DNA of 64,000 bases from Leptospira sp. WS58.C1 (lineage in GTDB: Bacteria > Spirochaetota > Leptospiria > Leptospirales > Leptospiraceae). The notes under the pieces were generated by a model. The model made no database searches. It was not told the origin of the DNA and was given only the letters and a program-made list of their open reading frames with translations. A program made the translations under genes and the position numbers. The stretch covers positions 372,001-436,000 of the forward strand of contig NZ_CP162137.1 of assembly GCF_040833995.1 (NCBI RefSeq), written 5' to 3'. This document shows, in pieces, positions 47,203-55,515 of the stretch (its first letter is position 1; each line of letters starts with the position of its first letter).

Positions 47203-47796
47203 CTAACTAAGCAGGATATGATCGATCCTATCTTCCAATCCTCTGACCCTATCCTCAAAAAATCGCTCTGAGGAGATAGAAAGTATCAAACTATGCAATA
47301 GGTCCACGAGAAGGGATAGTTTAAGTTCCGCCTTCTTAGCCGGGGGGTTTCGATCCACGGCTGCATCCAGTAACTTCCTATACTGGGCTCCATAATGATT
47401 CGTATATTCTTGGACCAGATTTTCCGGCGCAGAATATACTAAGCTGAAGGGAAGTTTAGCTCTATCAGGAAACTGTCTAGCGATATCGGAAATTGCCCTG
47501 AATACGGATACAACCTCTTCTCTTAAACCTTTATCTTTTATCACTCTGCTTCGGATATCGTTCAATATCATCAAATGAGTGGCTACCAACGCTTTTCTAA
47601 ACAGGTTCTCTTTGGAATGAAAATGATGATAGATACTAGGTTGCTCCAACCCACATTCTCTACTGATCTCTCTCAGAGAAGTTCCATGGAATCCCTTGCG
47701 GGCAAAAGCAATCGCAGCGCCTTCTAAAATTCTCTCTCGAGAATTTCTGAAAACTCCGTTTGTGGGGTAGACTGGGCTACCGTCCTTCTTTTTCAC
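47203..47796 (-). CDS. TetR-family transcriptional regulator
   Basis: 197 residues from a GTG start (47794-47796) with GAGGT upstream. The N-terminal helix-turn-helix is [44 protein letters not shown], typical TetR. The C-terminal ligand domain is unrecognised. It is the first gene of the TetR-ccr-MDR run, so it may control ccr. It is also one candidate for the dispersed GAAC/GTTC-type operators, though no copy of that motif was found in front of this gene. Confidence 0.9.
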   Translation of the reverse strand: MKKKDGSPVYPTNGVFRNSRERILEGAAIAFARKGFHGTSLREISRECGLEQPSIYHHFHSKENLFRKALVATHLMILNDIRSRVIKDKGLREEVVSVFRAISDIARQFPDRAKLPFSLVYSAPENLVQEYTNHYGAQYRKLLDAAVDRNPPAKKAELKLSLLVDLLHSLILSISSERFFEDRVRGLEDRIDHILLS

Positions 47797-47880
47797 CGAT
47801 CCGACCTCTTTTAGGAGGATTAATCCGGCGAAATGATTTTTTTTTGTCTGAAGATCGAAGATCCCGAAATCGCCGGAAGA

Positions 47881-47898
47881 TCTATCCTTTAGGATAGA
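47881..47898. promoter_or_regulatory. Dyad upstream of the TetR-ccr operon
   Basis: TCTATCCT-TT-AGGATAGA (47881-47898) is a perfect 8-bp inverted repeat with a 2-base centre, 85-102 bases before the TetR GTG start. Its form and place suit an autoregulatory TetR operator. Confidence 0.5.
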
Positions 47899-48027
47899 AA
47901 TTTCACTATATTAGCGAAGATATAACAAACGCCAGAATTCCGCAATTCATTAACTTATTTGGAAATGCTATTTAGGTCAATCTTGTAGGAAAGTTAGTCT
48001 TACCCGACTTAAATGCAATCTGAAGAT

Positions 48028-48720
48028 TCAGAACTCTTTCTTAAAAACTTCAAAGTAGTTATTCAACTCACTCGTACCAGGAAGTCTTCCTTCGGCTCCC
48101 GGTTGTTTTTTGCCTGGAGAACCTGGTTGGTTCAGGTTTTGATCCTTTTCCTCTCTCCCGAATGCGGCTGCAGGAGTGTATAATTGGCTTCCGAATAGAA
48201 GCTCGAAGTTTGCAACGTTAGACTCCGATTCATCTAATCTGATCTCTACTAAGAAATGATTTTCTCCGAATCTAGCTTCCCATTCATACACGAAAGAAGG
48301 TTCTACAAATCCCGTAAATAGAGGAGATAATTTTCTATCTTCGCTATCCGATTGGAAGATATGAACCAATACGGCTTGGTCAGGATTTTCGTGAGCGAGA
48401 CCTATTCCTAACTTGCGAACGATCTTTCTATCCTTTCCTTCGGGGAATTGTAGTTTGAATGATACGGTATTCCCTTTGAATACGGAACCTGTAAAATGTG
48501 ATTTTCGGTCTACGATATATCCTCTGTCTTTTAAAGAAATCTTAACTTCCTCCACCAATTTTTTGAATGGGGGGGGGCCTCCTGCTATGGTCTCTTTAGG
48601 ATTAGCTGGGGGATTTGAAGGAGCGGTTTGGGCGTACGGACTCGACTGGATAATTAAGAATAAAAACAAAATTAAGGGAAAGAATCCAAGTCGGGGAAGT
48701 TCTAATAATAAAGATCGCAT
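48028..48720 (-). CDS. Exported hypothetical protein
   Basis: 230 residues. Signal peptide GFFPLILFLFLIIQSSPYAQ, then a Pro-rich linker and a predicted beta-rich domain (HFTGSVFKGNTVSFKLQFPEG, LFTGFVEPSFVYEWEARFGENHFLVEIRL). The tail is low-complexity (NQPGSPGKKQPGAEGRLPG). No family recognised. It is divergent from the OmpA-type lipoprotein gene and may face the periplasm or outer membrane. Confidence 0.72.
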   Translation of the reverse strand: MRSLLLELPRLGFFPLILFLFLIIQSSPYAQTAPSNPPANPKETIAGGPPPFKKLVEEVKISLKDRGYIVDRKSHFTGSVFKGNTVSFKLQFPEGKDRKIVRKLGIGLAHENPDQAVLVHIFQSDSEDRKLSPLFTGFVEPSFVYEWEARFGENHFLVEIRLDESESNVANFELLFGSQLYTPAAAFGREEKDQNLNQPGSPGKKQPGAEGRLPGTSELNNYFEVFKKEF

Positions 48721-48869
48721 GATTACTAACAGACTAACTTGGATCGCACATTCTCGCCAGATTTTTTCGAAAATAATTCGGAAAATAGAGGAGAATCCCT
48801 TGGGAAAAGTCCAAAAACAACGATAAGTGAATTATGCGTCCCTGTTCTAAGAAAAAACTCGGAGGAATC

Positions 48870-49556
48870 ATGAAAACGAATCTGGGTATTCTTACCTTTG
48901 CCTTGGCCTCAGTTTCCCTTTTAACCAATTGCGTTTCGCAATCCAAATACGACGCATTACAAGCGATGTACGAGGAAAAAGCAAGGGAGCTTTCCAATTT
49001 AGAAAGAGATAAATCTTCTCTTCAAAGATCCGTAGAAGATATGAAACGTATCCAGGAAGAAACGGAAAGAAGGATCGCCGATTACAGAAGCCTATTAGAA
49101 AGTTTTAAAGGAATGATCGATTCCGGAAAACTAAAGATCCGGATCGTAGACGGAAGAATGGTAGTAATTCTTTCTTCCGATATATTATTCCCTCCAGGAT
49201 CTGCGAGTTTATCCTCAAAAGGAACGGATGCGATTAAAGAAGTTACAGGGATCTTATCTTCCCTTCACGGAAGAAGATTCCAAGTAGAAGGTCATACGGA
49301 CGATGTACCCACCGGTATCAAAGGATATTCCAATTGGGAACTTGCGTCCGCAAGAGCTTTGACCGTATTGCATACAATGGTGAAGTCCGGAATGCCGGAA
49401 GATCGGATCAGCGCTGCTTCTATGGGATCTTCCCGTCCTTCTGTACCGAATACAAGTGTGGAGAATAGAACCGCAAATCGAAGGATAGAAATTGTAATCG
49501 TCCCGGATTTATCGAATCTACCTGGAATCGAAGAATTACGTAAATTGAGCGAATAG
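48870..49556 (+). CDS. OmpA-family lipoprotein with coiled coil
   Basis: 228 residues from the ATG at 48870, which has GGAGGA 4-9 bases upstream; an earlier ATG at 48834 adds 12 residues without an SD. Lipoprotein signal ends in VSLLTNC. A coiled coil (AMYEEKARELSNLERDKSSLQRSVEDMKRIQEETERR) separates it from the C-terminal OmpA peptidoglycan-binding domain: SDILFPPGSASLSSKGTDAI, VEGHTDDVP, WELASARALTVLH, ENRTANRRIEI. It probably anchors the outer membrane to peptidoglycan, as Pal- and MotB-like domains do. Confidence 0.9.
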   Translation: MKTNLGILTFALASVSLLTNCVSQSKYDALQAMYEEKARELSNLERDKSSLQRSVEDMKRIQEETERRIADYRSLLESFKGMIDSGKLKIRIVDGRMVVILSSDILFPPGSASLSSKGTDAIKEVTGILSSLHGRRFQVEGHTDDVPTGIKGYSNWELASARALTVLHTMVKSGMPEDRISAASMGSSRPSVPNTSVENRTANRRIEIVIVPDLSNLPGIEELRKLSE

Positions 49557-49650
49557 ACCCGGCCTAGGATTCGCTTGGCGAATTACTGCACCCTATAAAC
49601 TATGGTCCTATCCCCTCTTTTTAAGATTCCTTCGGTGTTAGGTAGGTTGT

Positions 49651-51297
49651 ATGATCAGCGTTTCGGGTTTATCTCTGAATTTCGGAAAGAAAATTCTTTT
49701 TGAAAACGTTACAGTTAAGTTTAAGGAAAACTGTAGATACGGTCTGATCGGAGCCAACGGTTCCGGTAAATCCACTTTTATGAAAATCCTTGCCGGAATG
49801 GAACAAGCTGCCGCGGGTTCCGTTGCCATCGACGTAGGAGTCAAAGTAGGTTACTTAAAACAAGACCATTACGAATACGAAAATGAAACCGTATTGAATA
49901 CTGTGATGATGGGGAATAAGGAACTCTGGGCAATCGCCAAAGAGAGGGATGAAATTTATTCCAAACCCGAAATGTCCGACGAAGACGGGATCCGAGTTTC
50001 CGAACTAGAGGAAGCTTTCGGAGAAATGGGTGGATACGAGGCGGAAAGTGTTGCAGGAGAATTGTTGGAAGGTTTAGGAATTCCTACAAACATCCACAGC
50101 CAGACACTTTCCTTTTTAACAGGTGGATTCAAACTTAGAGTATTACTCGCCCAAGTTCTATTCCAAAAACCGGATGTTCTACTTTTAGACGAGCCTACCA
50201 ACCACTTGGATATCAAGACAATTCACTGGTTGGAATCATTCTTATTAAATTACAAGGGAGTCGTTATTGTGATCTCCCACGACCGTCACTTCATCAACTC
50301 GGTTGCTTCTCATATCTGCGACTTAGATTATCAAACGATGACAGTTTATCCTGGAAACTATGACGAGTATATGGAAGCTTCTCAGGCTGCCAGAGAAAGA
50401 GCTCAATCCGATAATAAAAGGTCAAAAGAAAAAATCGCAGAATTACAAGAATTCGTAAGTAGATTTAGCGCCAATGCGGCAAAATCCAAACAGGCTACTT
50501 CTCGCCAAAAGATGATCGAGAAGATCAAAGATAATATGACGGAGATCAGACCTTCTTCCAGGTTATTTCCTTATATAGTTTTCAAAATGAAACGGGTTTT
50601 GGGTAAGGACGTCATCCTTGCGGATAATATCACCAAAGCTTACGAAGATAGAGTTATCTTTAAAGATTTTACGATCAATATCACTAAAGGCGAGAAAATC
50701 GCGATCATCGGAACAAACGGTGTAGGAAAGACCACTCTTTTAAAAACTCTGATGAAACAGATCGAACCTGATTCCGGAAAGGTTGTTTTCGGAGATTCCG
50801 TAGAAGCTTCTATCTTCCCTCAGGATCATAGAGAAGGGATTGGAGAAGATGCAGACTCTATTATAGAATGGTTATATAGATACGCTCCTCCAGGCACCGA
50901 GATGGAAGAGATCCGAGCAATTTTAGGCAGAATGTTATTCAGCGGGGACATGGCTAAAAAACCGACCCAGGTACTTTCCGGAGGAGAAAAATCCAGGATC
51001 ATTTTAGGAAAGATGATCTTGGCCCAGGACAATCTTCTGGCTTTGGACGAACCTACCAACCACTTGGATTTGGAGTCCATCGAGTCTTTGAACTATGCTT
51101 TGACCAAGTTCGAAGGAACCATCTTATTCGTTTCTCACGATAGGGAATTTATAAGTTCGATCGCGACCCGAGTTTTAGAAGTTACAACGGAGGGTATCCG
51201 CGACTTCAAAGGTACTTACGAAGAGTTCTTAGAAAGAGAAGGTCAAGAATTCTATAAACGTTTGGCAGGCGGGCCTGTTCTTACGGAAGCTCAATAA
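49651..51297 (+). CDS. ABC-F family ATPase (YbiT-like)
   Basis: 548 residues with two ABC ATPase domains and no membrane segment. First domain: GANGSGKST, LSFLTGGFKLRVLLAQ, LLLDEPTNHLD. Linker (P-site tRNA interaction motif region): LQEFVSRFSANAAKSKQATSRQKMIEKI. Second domain: GTNGVGKTT, LSGGEKSRIILGKM, LALDEPTNHLD. ABC-F proteins act on the ribosome as translation factors or antibiotic-protection proteins. The degenerate first signature (FLTGG) and linker resemble YbiT, so a housekeeping role is more likely than resistance. Confidence 0.93.
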   Translation: MISVSGLSLNFGKKILFENVTVKFKENCRYGLIGANGSGKSTFMKILAGMEQAAAGSVAIDVGVKVGYLKQDHYEYENETVLNTVMMGNKELWAIAKERDEIYSKPEMSDEDGIRVSELEEAFGEMGGYEAESVAGELLEGLGIPTNIHSQTLSFLTGGFKLRVLLAQVLFQKPDVLLLDEPTNHLDIKTIHWLESFLLNYKGVVIVISHDRHFINSVASHICDLDYQTMTVYPGNYDEYMEASQAARERAQSDNKRSKEKIAELQEFVSRFSANAAKSKQATSRQKMIEKIKDNMTEIRPSSRLFPYIVFKMKRVLGKDVILADNITKAYEDRVIFKDFTINITKGEKIAIIGTNGVGKTTLLKTLMKQIEPDSGKVVFGDSVEASIFPQDHREGIGEDADSIIEWLYRYAPPGTEMEEIRAILGRMLFSGDMAKKPTQVLSGGEKSRIILGKMILAQDNLLALDEPTNHLDLESIESLNYALTKFEGTILFVSHDREFISSIATRVLEVTTEGIRDFKGTYEEFLEREGQEFYKRLAGGPVLTEAQ

Positions 51298-51318
51298 GAC
51301 AGATACATTCGCTCGAAG

Positions 51319-51344
51319 CATATTCGGTTTTATGAATATGTTTT
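51319..51344 (+). terminator. Weak hairpin-T-tract after the ABC-F gene
   Basis: CATATTC (51319-51325) pairs with GAATATG (51334-51340) over an 8-base loop, followed by TTTT. The stem is AT-rich and overlaps the convergent rdgB 3' end, so it is a tentative call. Confidence 0.4.
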
Positions 51345-51917
51345 CAGGTATTTTACTAACTCATCCAATGCTTTCTTGCGATGAGAAACCGAGTTCTTTT
51401 TCTCATCCGAGACTTGGGAAAAATGTGCTGAGAAGGGCGGGTAATAGAAAATAGGATCGTATCCGAATCCATTTCCGCTTGTATCGTAAGAATCGGAGAT
51501 CAGTCCGGGACATTCTCCTTCGAATGTAAATTCTCCTTCCGAAGTGACTAACGCGATCACGCATACGTATTTTGCGTTCCGATTTTTTTCTCCTTTCATT
51601 TTTTCCAGGAGAAGTCTAGCTCTTCCCTCGTCGTCTAAACCATCTCCACCGAAACGAGCGGAATAAACTCCGGGTTCTCCGCCTAGAGCTTCCACACAAA
51701 TTCCGGAATCGTCCGCTAAAGAAGGAAATTTGGAAAGAGAGAATAATTCCCTGGCTTTGAGAATTGCATTCTCCGTAAAAGTTTTACCGGTTTCTTCCGG
51801 ACCGAAATCGATCCCTAACTCCTTCGGGGTGGATAAAGTGAACCCTAAAGGAGAAAGGATGGCCCGGATTTCGCGAACTTTATGGGAATTGTTGGAAGCT
51901 AAAGAAAGGGATTTCAA
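51330..51917 (-). CDS. rdgB: XTP/dITP diphosphatase (RdgB/HAM1)
   Basis: 195 residues, full family length. SLASNNSHKVREIRAIL (SxNxxKxxE motif), FTENAILKAR, FPSLADDSGICVEALGGEPGVYSARFGG, and the C-terminal FGYDPIFYYP and SHRKKALDEL. It hydrolyses non-canonical purine triphosphates such as XTP and dITP, keeping them out of DNA. Starts with TTG (51915-51917), overlapping the stop of the upstream STAS gene as TTGA. Confidence 0.94.
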   Translation of the reverse strand: MKSLSLASNNSHKVREIRAILSPLGFTLSTPKELGIDFGPEETGKTFTENAILKARELFSLSKFPSLADDSGICVEALGGEPGVYSARFGGDGLDDEGRARLLLEKMKGEKNRNAKYVCVIALVTSEGEFTFEGECPGLISDSYDTSGNGFGYDPIFYYPPFSAHFSQVSDEKKNSVSHRKKALDELVKYLKTYS

Positions 51918-52252
51918 TTTCCCAATTTGAACTCGTCAAAAGCGTCTTCGATAGTCGGAAGAACTTTAAAAACTTTGTCCAACATTGTGATCTCAAACAG
52001 TTGAAGAAGATCGTCGTCGTTCACTACGATGATGATATCCCCTTCCGCAGAGTTGAACTTTTTTTTGTAGGAGACTAGGATCCCCAGAGCAGTCGAGCAA
52101 ATATGACTCACCTCTGTAAGATCGATTATGATCTTAGGAGAAGGTTCGAAATTATGGTCGCTCAGATTGCGGTCCAGTTCCTCGCTGTCGGATTGCAGAA
52201 TGGATCCGGAAATTTTGATGATGTGGATGTCGCCTTGAACCGTTATTTCCAT
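51914..52252 (-). CDS. STAS-domain anti-sigma-factor-antagonist-like protein
   Basis: 113 residues from the ATG at 52250-52252; an in-frame start at 52300 would add 16 unconserved residues. Single STAS domain: MEITVQGDIHIIKISGSILQ, IIIDLTEVSHICSTALGILVSYKKKF, IVVNDDDLLQLFEITMLDKVFKV. The Ser/Thr in ICSTALG is at the site phosphorylated in SpoIIAA-type proteins. Such proteins are substrates of SpoIIE-type phosphatases, of which this window has three; the partner is unproven. Translationally coupled to rdgB by the TTGA overlap. Confidence 0.88.
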   Translation of the reverse strand: MEITVQGDIHIIKISGSILQSDSEELDRNLSDHNFEPSPKIIIDLTEVSHICSTALGILVSYKKKFNSAEGDIIIVVNDDDLLQLFEITMLDKVFKVLPTIEDAFDEFKLGN

Positions 52253-52381
52253 GTGGGTAACGAACCTTGTGTGCATATTCGATTTTTTAATAGCAAGCAA
52301 AAAACAAGCTTTCGTGAACTTCTTTCCCCCTTCTTCTCGAATAATTTTAGAAAAAGAAGGGGAGGAGCCTTTTTTAACGAA

Positions 52382-52393
52382 TTTCCCGGGAAA
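52382..52393. repeat. 12-base palindrome TTTCCCGGGAAA
   Basis: Perfect self-complementary 12-mer in the 142- to 190-base gap between the acyltransferase stop (52443) and the STAS gene. It sits within outer arms AACGAA (52377-52382) and TTCGTT (52398-52403). On the minus strand these give a possible stem followed by a T-run, so it may terminate the acyltransferase transcript. Confidence 0.4.
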
Positions 52394-52442
52394 AAACTTC
52401 GTTTATGTCCCTATTCTCCGGGTCGTTTAAAGTCCCTAATTC

Positions 52443-53693
52443 TCATTTCAGATCAGGGACCTTCTGCAATTGTTCGCTGAAAACTTGCGAGGTCATCTTA
52501 ACTTTGTATTTTGCAATCAGCTTGTCCTTAAGGATTGCAAACGGTTTTTCAGTGATCAAATGGTAAAAATAAGCGAAAAAGAAAACTGCTAACCCGACCG
52601 GAATTGTATAGAGCAGGAATTCGTGTTGTTCCAATTTTTTATCCGCAAAAAGTAACTTTCTAGAAATAGGCGCCATCACTACGATATGGATGATATATGC
52701 GCAATAGGATAATTTTGCAAATGGAGAGAATCCTTTCCAAGAAAGGAATTTTCCGATCGGATCCCCTTTTCTCATAGAAAGAATAAAGATCCCGATCCAC
52801 AACAGAGCAAAACTTGGGAAACGAACGACCTGATGAAATCCCATTTCGAATTCATTCGCTAGAGCGGTGTAAGCCAATAAACCGATCCAAAGTCCTGCAT
52901 GCAGGTAATTGGCCCAGGGACCCAATTGGAGAGCTTTTTCCACCCATCCTTTATGAAAATTGAATATATATGCGAATATGATCCCATAAAGGACGGAATC
53001 TATATGTCCGTGAAACGGATAATAGATATTTGCATTGTATAGATCCACACTTTCTGAGCCGGAGGTTTTTAGGATCACTGTATACATGAAGATCGCGCGA
53101 TAGATCAAAGGAAGTGCGGTAAGAAAGATCAAAGATCCTAATCTAAAAGGTTTCGGAATATATCTGAAAATAACCAATAGAAAGATCGGAAATGCTATAT
53201 AAAACTGTTCCTCCAGAGATAGGGACCAACCATGGAACATGGTCCCTTTGAAGTAATTGGATATATAAAGAAAATCGAACCAAATTTTACTTTTTGCCGC
53301 TTCTATTTGAGGGATAAGTTCAGGGGGAGCGCTTTTGAGCATTGCAGGAATGAATACGAAATACTGCAATATTAAGAAAATATAGAACGGAGGAAAAATC
53401 CTTAGGGATCTTTTTATATAAAAGAATTTCCAGTTGATAGTTCCTTTGGATTCTAATTCCGCAAATAAAGGGCTTGCGATCAGGAATCCACTTAACGGAA
53501 AGAATAAGTCCAGACATACGGATCCGTTGTTTAAGAAATTTCTTAAATAGGGATCTATATCCGGTATAAAGATCTGAACTGTCCGGTACATATGCCCGTA
53601 GATCAGCATAAAAAAGCCGATGGTCCTTGCTCCGTTAAAAGGTGCGATCTCCCTTTCATCGGGTCTAAAAATTCCAAGGAAATATTCTTTCAT
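52443..53693 (-). CDS. Acyltransferase family 3 membrane protein (OafA/YrhL-like)
   Basis: 416 residues with about ten transmembrane helices. The family N-terminus is NGARTIGFFMLIYGHMYRT, and FFPLSGFLIASPLF and FYIKRSLRIFPPFYIFLILQYF follow. WSLSLEEQFYIAFPIFLLV is the typical central motif. These enzymes transfer acetyl or other acyl groups to surface sugars, for example LPS O-antigen. It overlaps the upstream membrane-protein gene by ATGA (53690-53693), which is translational coupling with a GT-C-like protein and supports a cell-surface glycan role. Confidence 0.9.
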   Translation of the reverse strand: MKEYFLGIFRPDEREIAPFNGARTIGFFMLIYGHMYRTVQIFIPDIDPYLRNFLNNGSVCLDLFFPLSGFLIASPLFAELESKGTINWKFFYIKRSLRIFPPFYIFLILQYFVFIPAMLKSAPPELIPQIEAAKSKIWFDFLYISNYFKGTMFHGWSLSLEEQFYIAFPIFLLVIFRYIPKPFRLGSLIFLTALPLIYRAIFMYTVILKTSGSESVDLYNANIYYPFHGHIDSVLYGIIFAYIFNFHKGWVEKALQLGPWANYLHAGLWIGLLAYTALANEFEMGFHQVVRFPSFALLWIGIFILSMRKGDPIGKFLSWKGFSPFAKLSYCAYIIHIVVMAPISRKLLFADKKLEQHEFLLYTIPVGLAVFFFAYFYHLITEKPFAILKDKLIAKYKVKMTSQVFSEQLQKVPDLK

Positions 53694-55303
53694 TCAATGA
53701 TCCTTAATATTGTGGATTTATAGTGAAAGGAGTTCTTGTTTAGAAGTTGAAACTCTTCACTTTCTTTTTCCGGGGTTTCTAATATGATCGTAATTGCAGG
53801 TTCCGAGTCGGGACATCTGAACGATCTTGGAACTAAAAAATGCCATTCTTCATTCAGGCATGCGTTGTATCCTTCTCTGGTTAATCTCAGGAGGATACCC
53901 AAGGCTAAATCTCCCTGTCCGAAATCTTTAGGATCCGATTTCCAAAGGATCCTGTATTTGTTTTCTTTTTGCGGAGAGAGTGCTGTTAAAAATTTTTCAG
54001 GTCTATTATCGTACTCGAATTCAGTATTTTTACCGTAGATAGCGATACAAAGGAATACTATGGAAATAGAGTAAATTCGAAAGTTTCTAGTACTCGGAAA
54101 ATCTAATTTAGATAGAATAACCTTTAGATTTAAATAGTAAAGAAGTCCTGCCAGAACATATGTGAACCAATAAATATGGGAAATCTGGCCGCCTTTCATC
54201 TTGAAAGCGCCGAATAACGTAATAAAGAATGACCAGATCAGGATTTTGAGTAATGACCTATCAAATTCTTGTAATTTATCCTTCCGGAAAATAGGAATTC
54301 CGAACAGTATACCTACCACTAAAAGGGCCGGGATCTGTTTCGGAATACTGAGCGGGGATACATAGTAGGACAGAACGTATTGTAGCGTAGGGCCTAATTT
54401 GTGAAAGGTAGAATTCTTAAGAGCTAATCCGAAAATTTTACTTAAATTGCCGGGAGAATTTGTGAATTGTTCAACTAATGGCGGGATCCAACAGATAATC
54501 GTAAATGTTATCGCCAACAGGACGTTTAAACCGAACTCCCTCGTTTTGTATCGGGAAAGTCCTTTATTTTTATAAAAATAAAAACTTCCTACGGCGAACA
54601 TCGGTACAATAAAAGAAATACCGACAATTTGGTTTTGTACGATGATATTCGAGCAAACTATAACCCAAAAAAAATTTCGGATAGAACCTTGGGAAAAATC
54701 CGTTAAAGAAAGGATCAATACCAATGTGGGTAAAAGTACCACTCCCGGTCCCCAGATATTGGAAAATGCATTCGGTAAGAGTGGGATTAATCCTATTACC
54801 AGGGATGCAAATAGAAGAGCAGTTGATCTGTTCTCTTCCGATTTTGTATCAGAGCCGGTTTGAAAAGATCCAGGCTCTTGAAGACCAGGGATTGGCATTG
54901 TTCTACGGCTAAAGGTTAGGGAAGAACTATAAAAAATTTTTAAACCGATCAGAAGGAAAATGAGATTATAAAAAACGATCCCGATAGAGTGGGCTCCGTG
55001 AGGTGACCTCACAAAGAAAAATATTTTTTCCGCAAGAGCAAGATAATAAAAGACGATTGGTCCCGGGTGATTCACTAAAAAACGGGAGTAAGCTCCTAAT
55101 GTTTCTTCAAACTTTCCAGCCTTCCAGATTTGAAGAGCGTTGGCAGCATAATCTCCTGTCTCTTGGTATGGTTGGCTAAAGAACCCGGGGTTTGCCAGTA
55201 GATATCCTAAGCAGAATAAGATCGGGAAAATTACATATAGCGGAAGTTTTCTGTCTGAAGATGTTTGCATGAATCGGGGAAAGTAGGTTGGCCGATATTT
55301 CAA
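53690..55303 (-). CDS. GT-C-like multi-pass membrane protein
   Basis: 537 residues with about eleven hydrophobic helices. The start QTSSDRKLPLYVIFPILFCLGYLLANPG, then an early acidic loop ETGDYAANALQIWKAGKFEETLGAYSRFLVNHPGPIVFYYLAL, match the layout of polytopic GT39/GT83-type glycosyltransferases, whose catalytic Asp lies in the first loop. The C-terminal 100 residues are soluble (NTEFEYDNRPEKFLTAL, GDLALGILLRLTREGYNACLNEE). Family placement is an inference. Start TTG (55301-55303) with GGAAG just upstream; ATG at 55270 is an alternative. Coupled to the acyltransferase gene. Confidence 0.7.
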   Translation of the reverse strand: MKYRPTYFPRFMQTSSDRKLPLYVIFPILFCLGYLLANPGFFSQPYQETGDYAANALQIWKAGKFEETLGAYSRFLVNHPGPIVFYYLALAEKIFFFVRSPHGAHSIGIVFYNLIFLLIGLKIFYSSSLTFSRRTMPIPGLQEPGSFQTGSDTKSEENRSTALLFASLVIGLIPLLPNAFSNIWGPGVVLLPTLVLILSLTDFSQGSIRNFFWVIVCSNIIVQNQIVGISFIVPMFAVGSFYFYKNKGLSRYKTREFGLNVLLAITFTIICWIPPLVEQFTNSPGNLSKIFGLALKNSTFHKLGPTLQYVLSYYVSPLSIPKQIPALLVVGILFGIPIFRKDKLQEFDRSLLKILIWSFFITLFGAFKMKGGQISHIYWFTYVLAGLLYYLNLKVILSKLDFPSTRNFRIYSISIVFLCIAIYGKNTEFEYDNRPEKFLTALSPQKENKYRILWKSDPKDFGQGDLALGILLRLTREGYNACLNEEWHFLVPRSFRCPDSEPAITIILETPEKESEEFQLLNKNSFHYKSTILRIIE

Positions 55304-55515
55304 GTAAGCTTCCGTTTTTCGGTTCCTGGGTCAAGAAGATTCCTTTTTAGAACGTGCTTTATGCGAAGAGAGAAGTATTAGAAAAACCCTTGAACGAGTT
55401 TAAACTGGAATTCCTACAAATCTCAGAAGTCTCATAAAATTTTGGAAATAAATTACGCTTGATCCGAGTCAGATCGTTACTCTAAGCTTCCGGGACCGCT
55501 TTTCAACACCAATCA

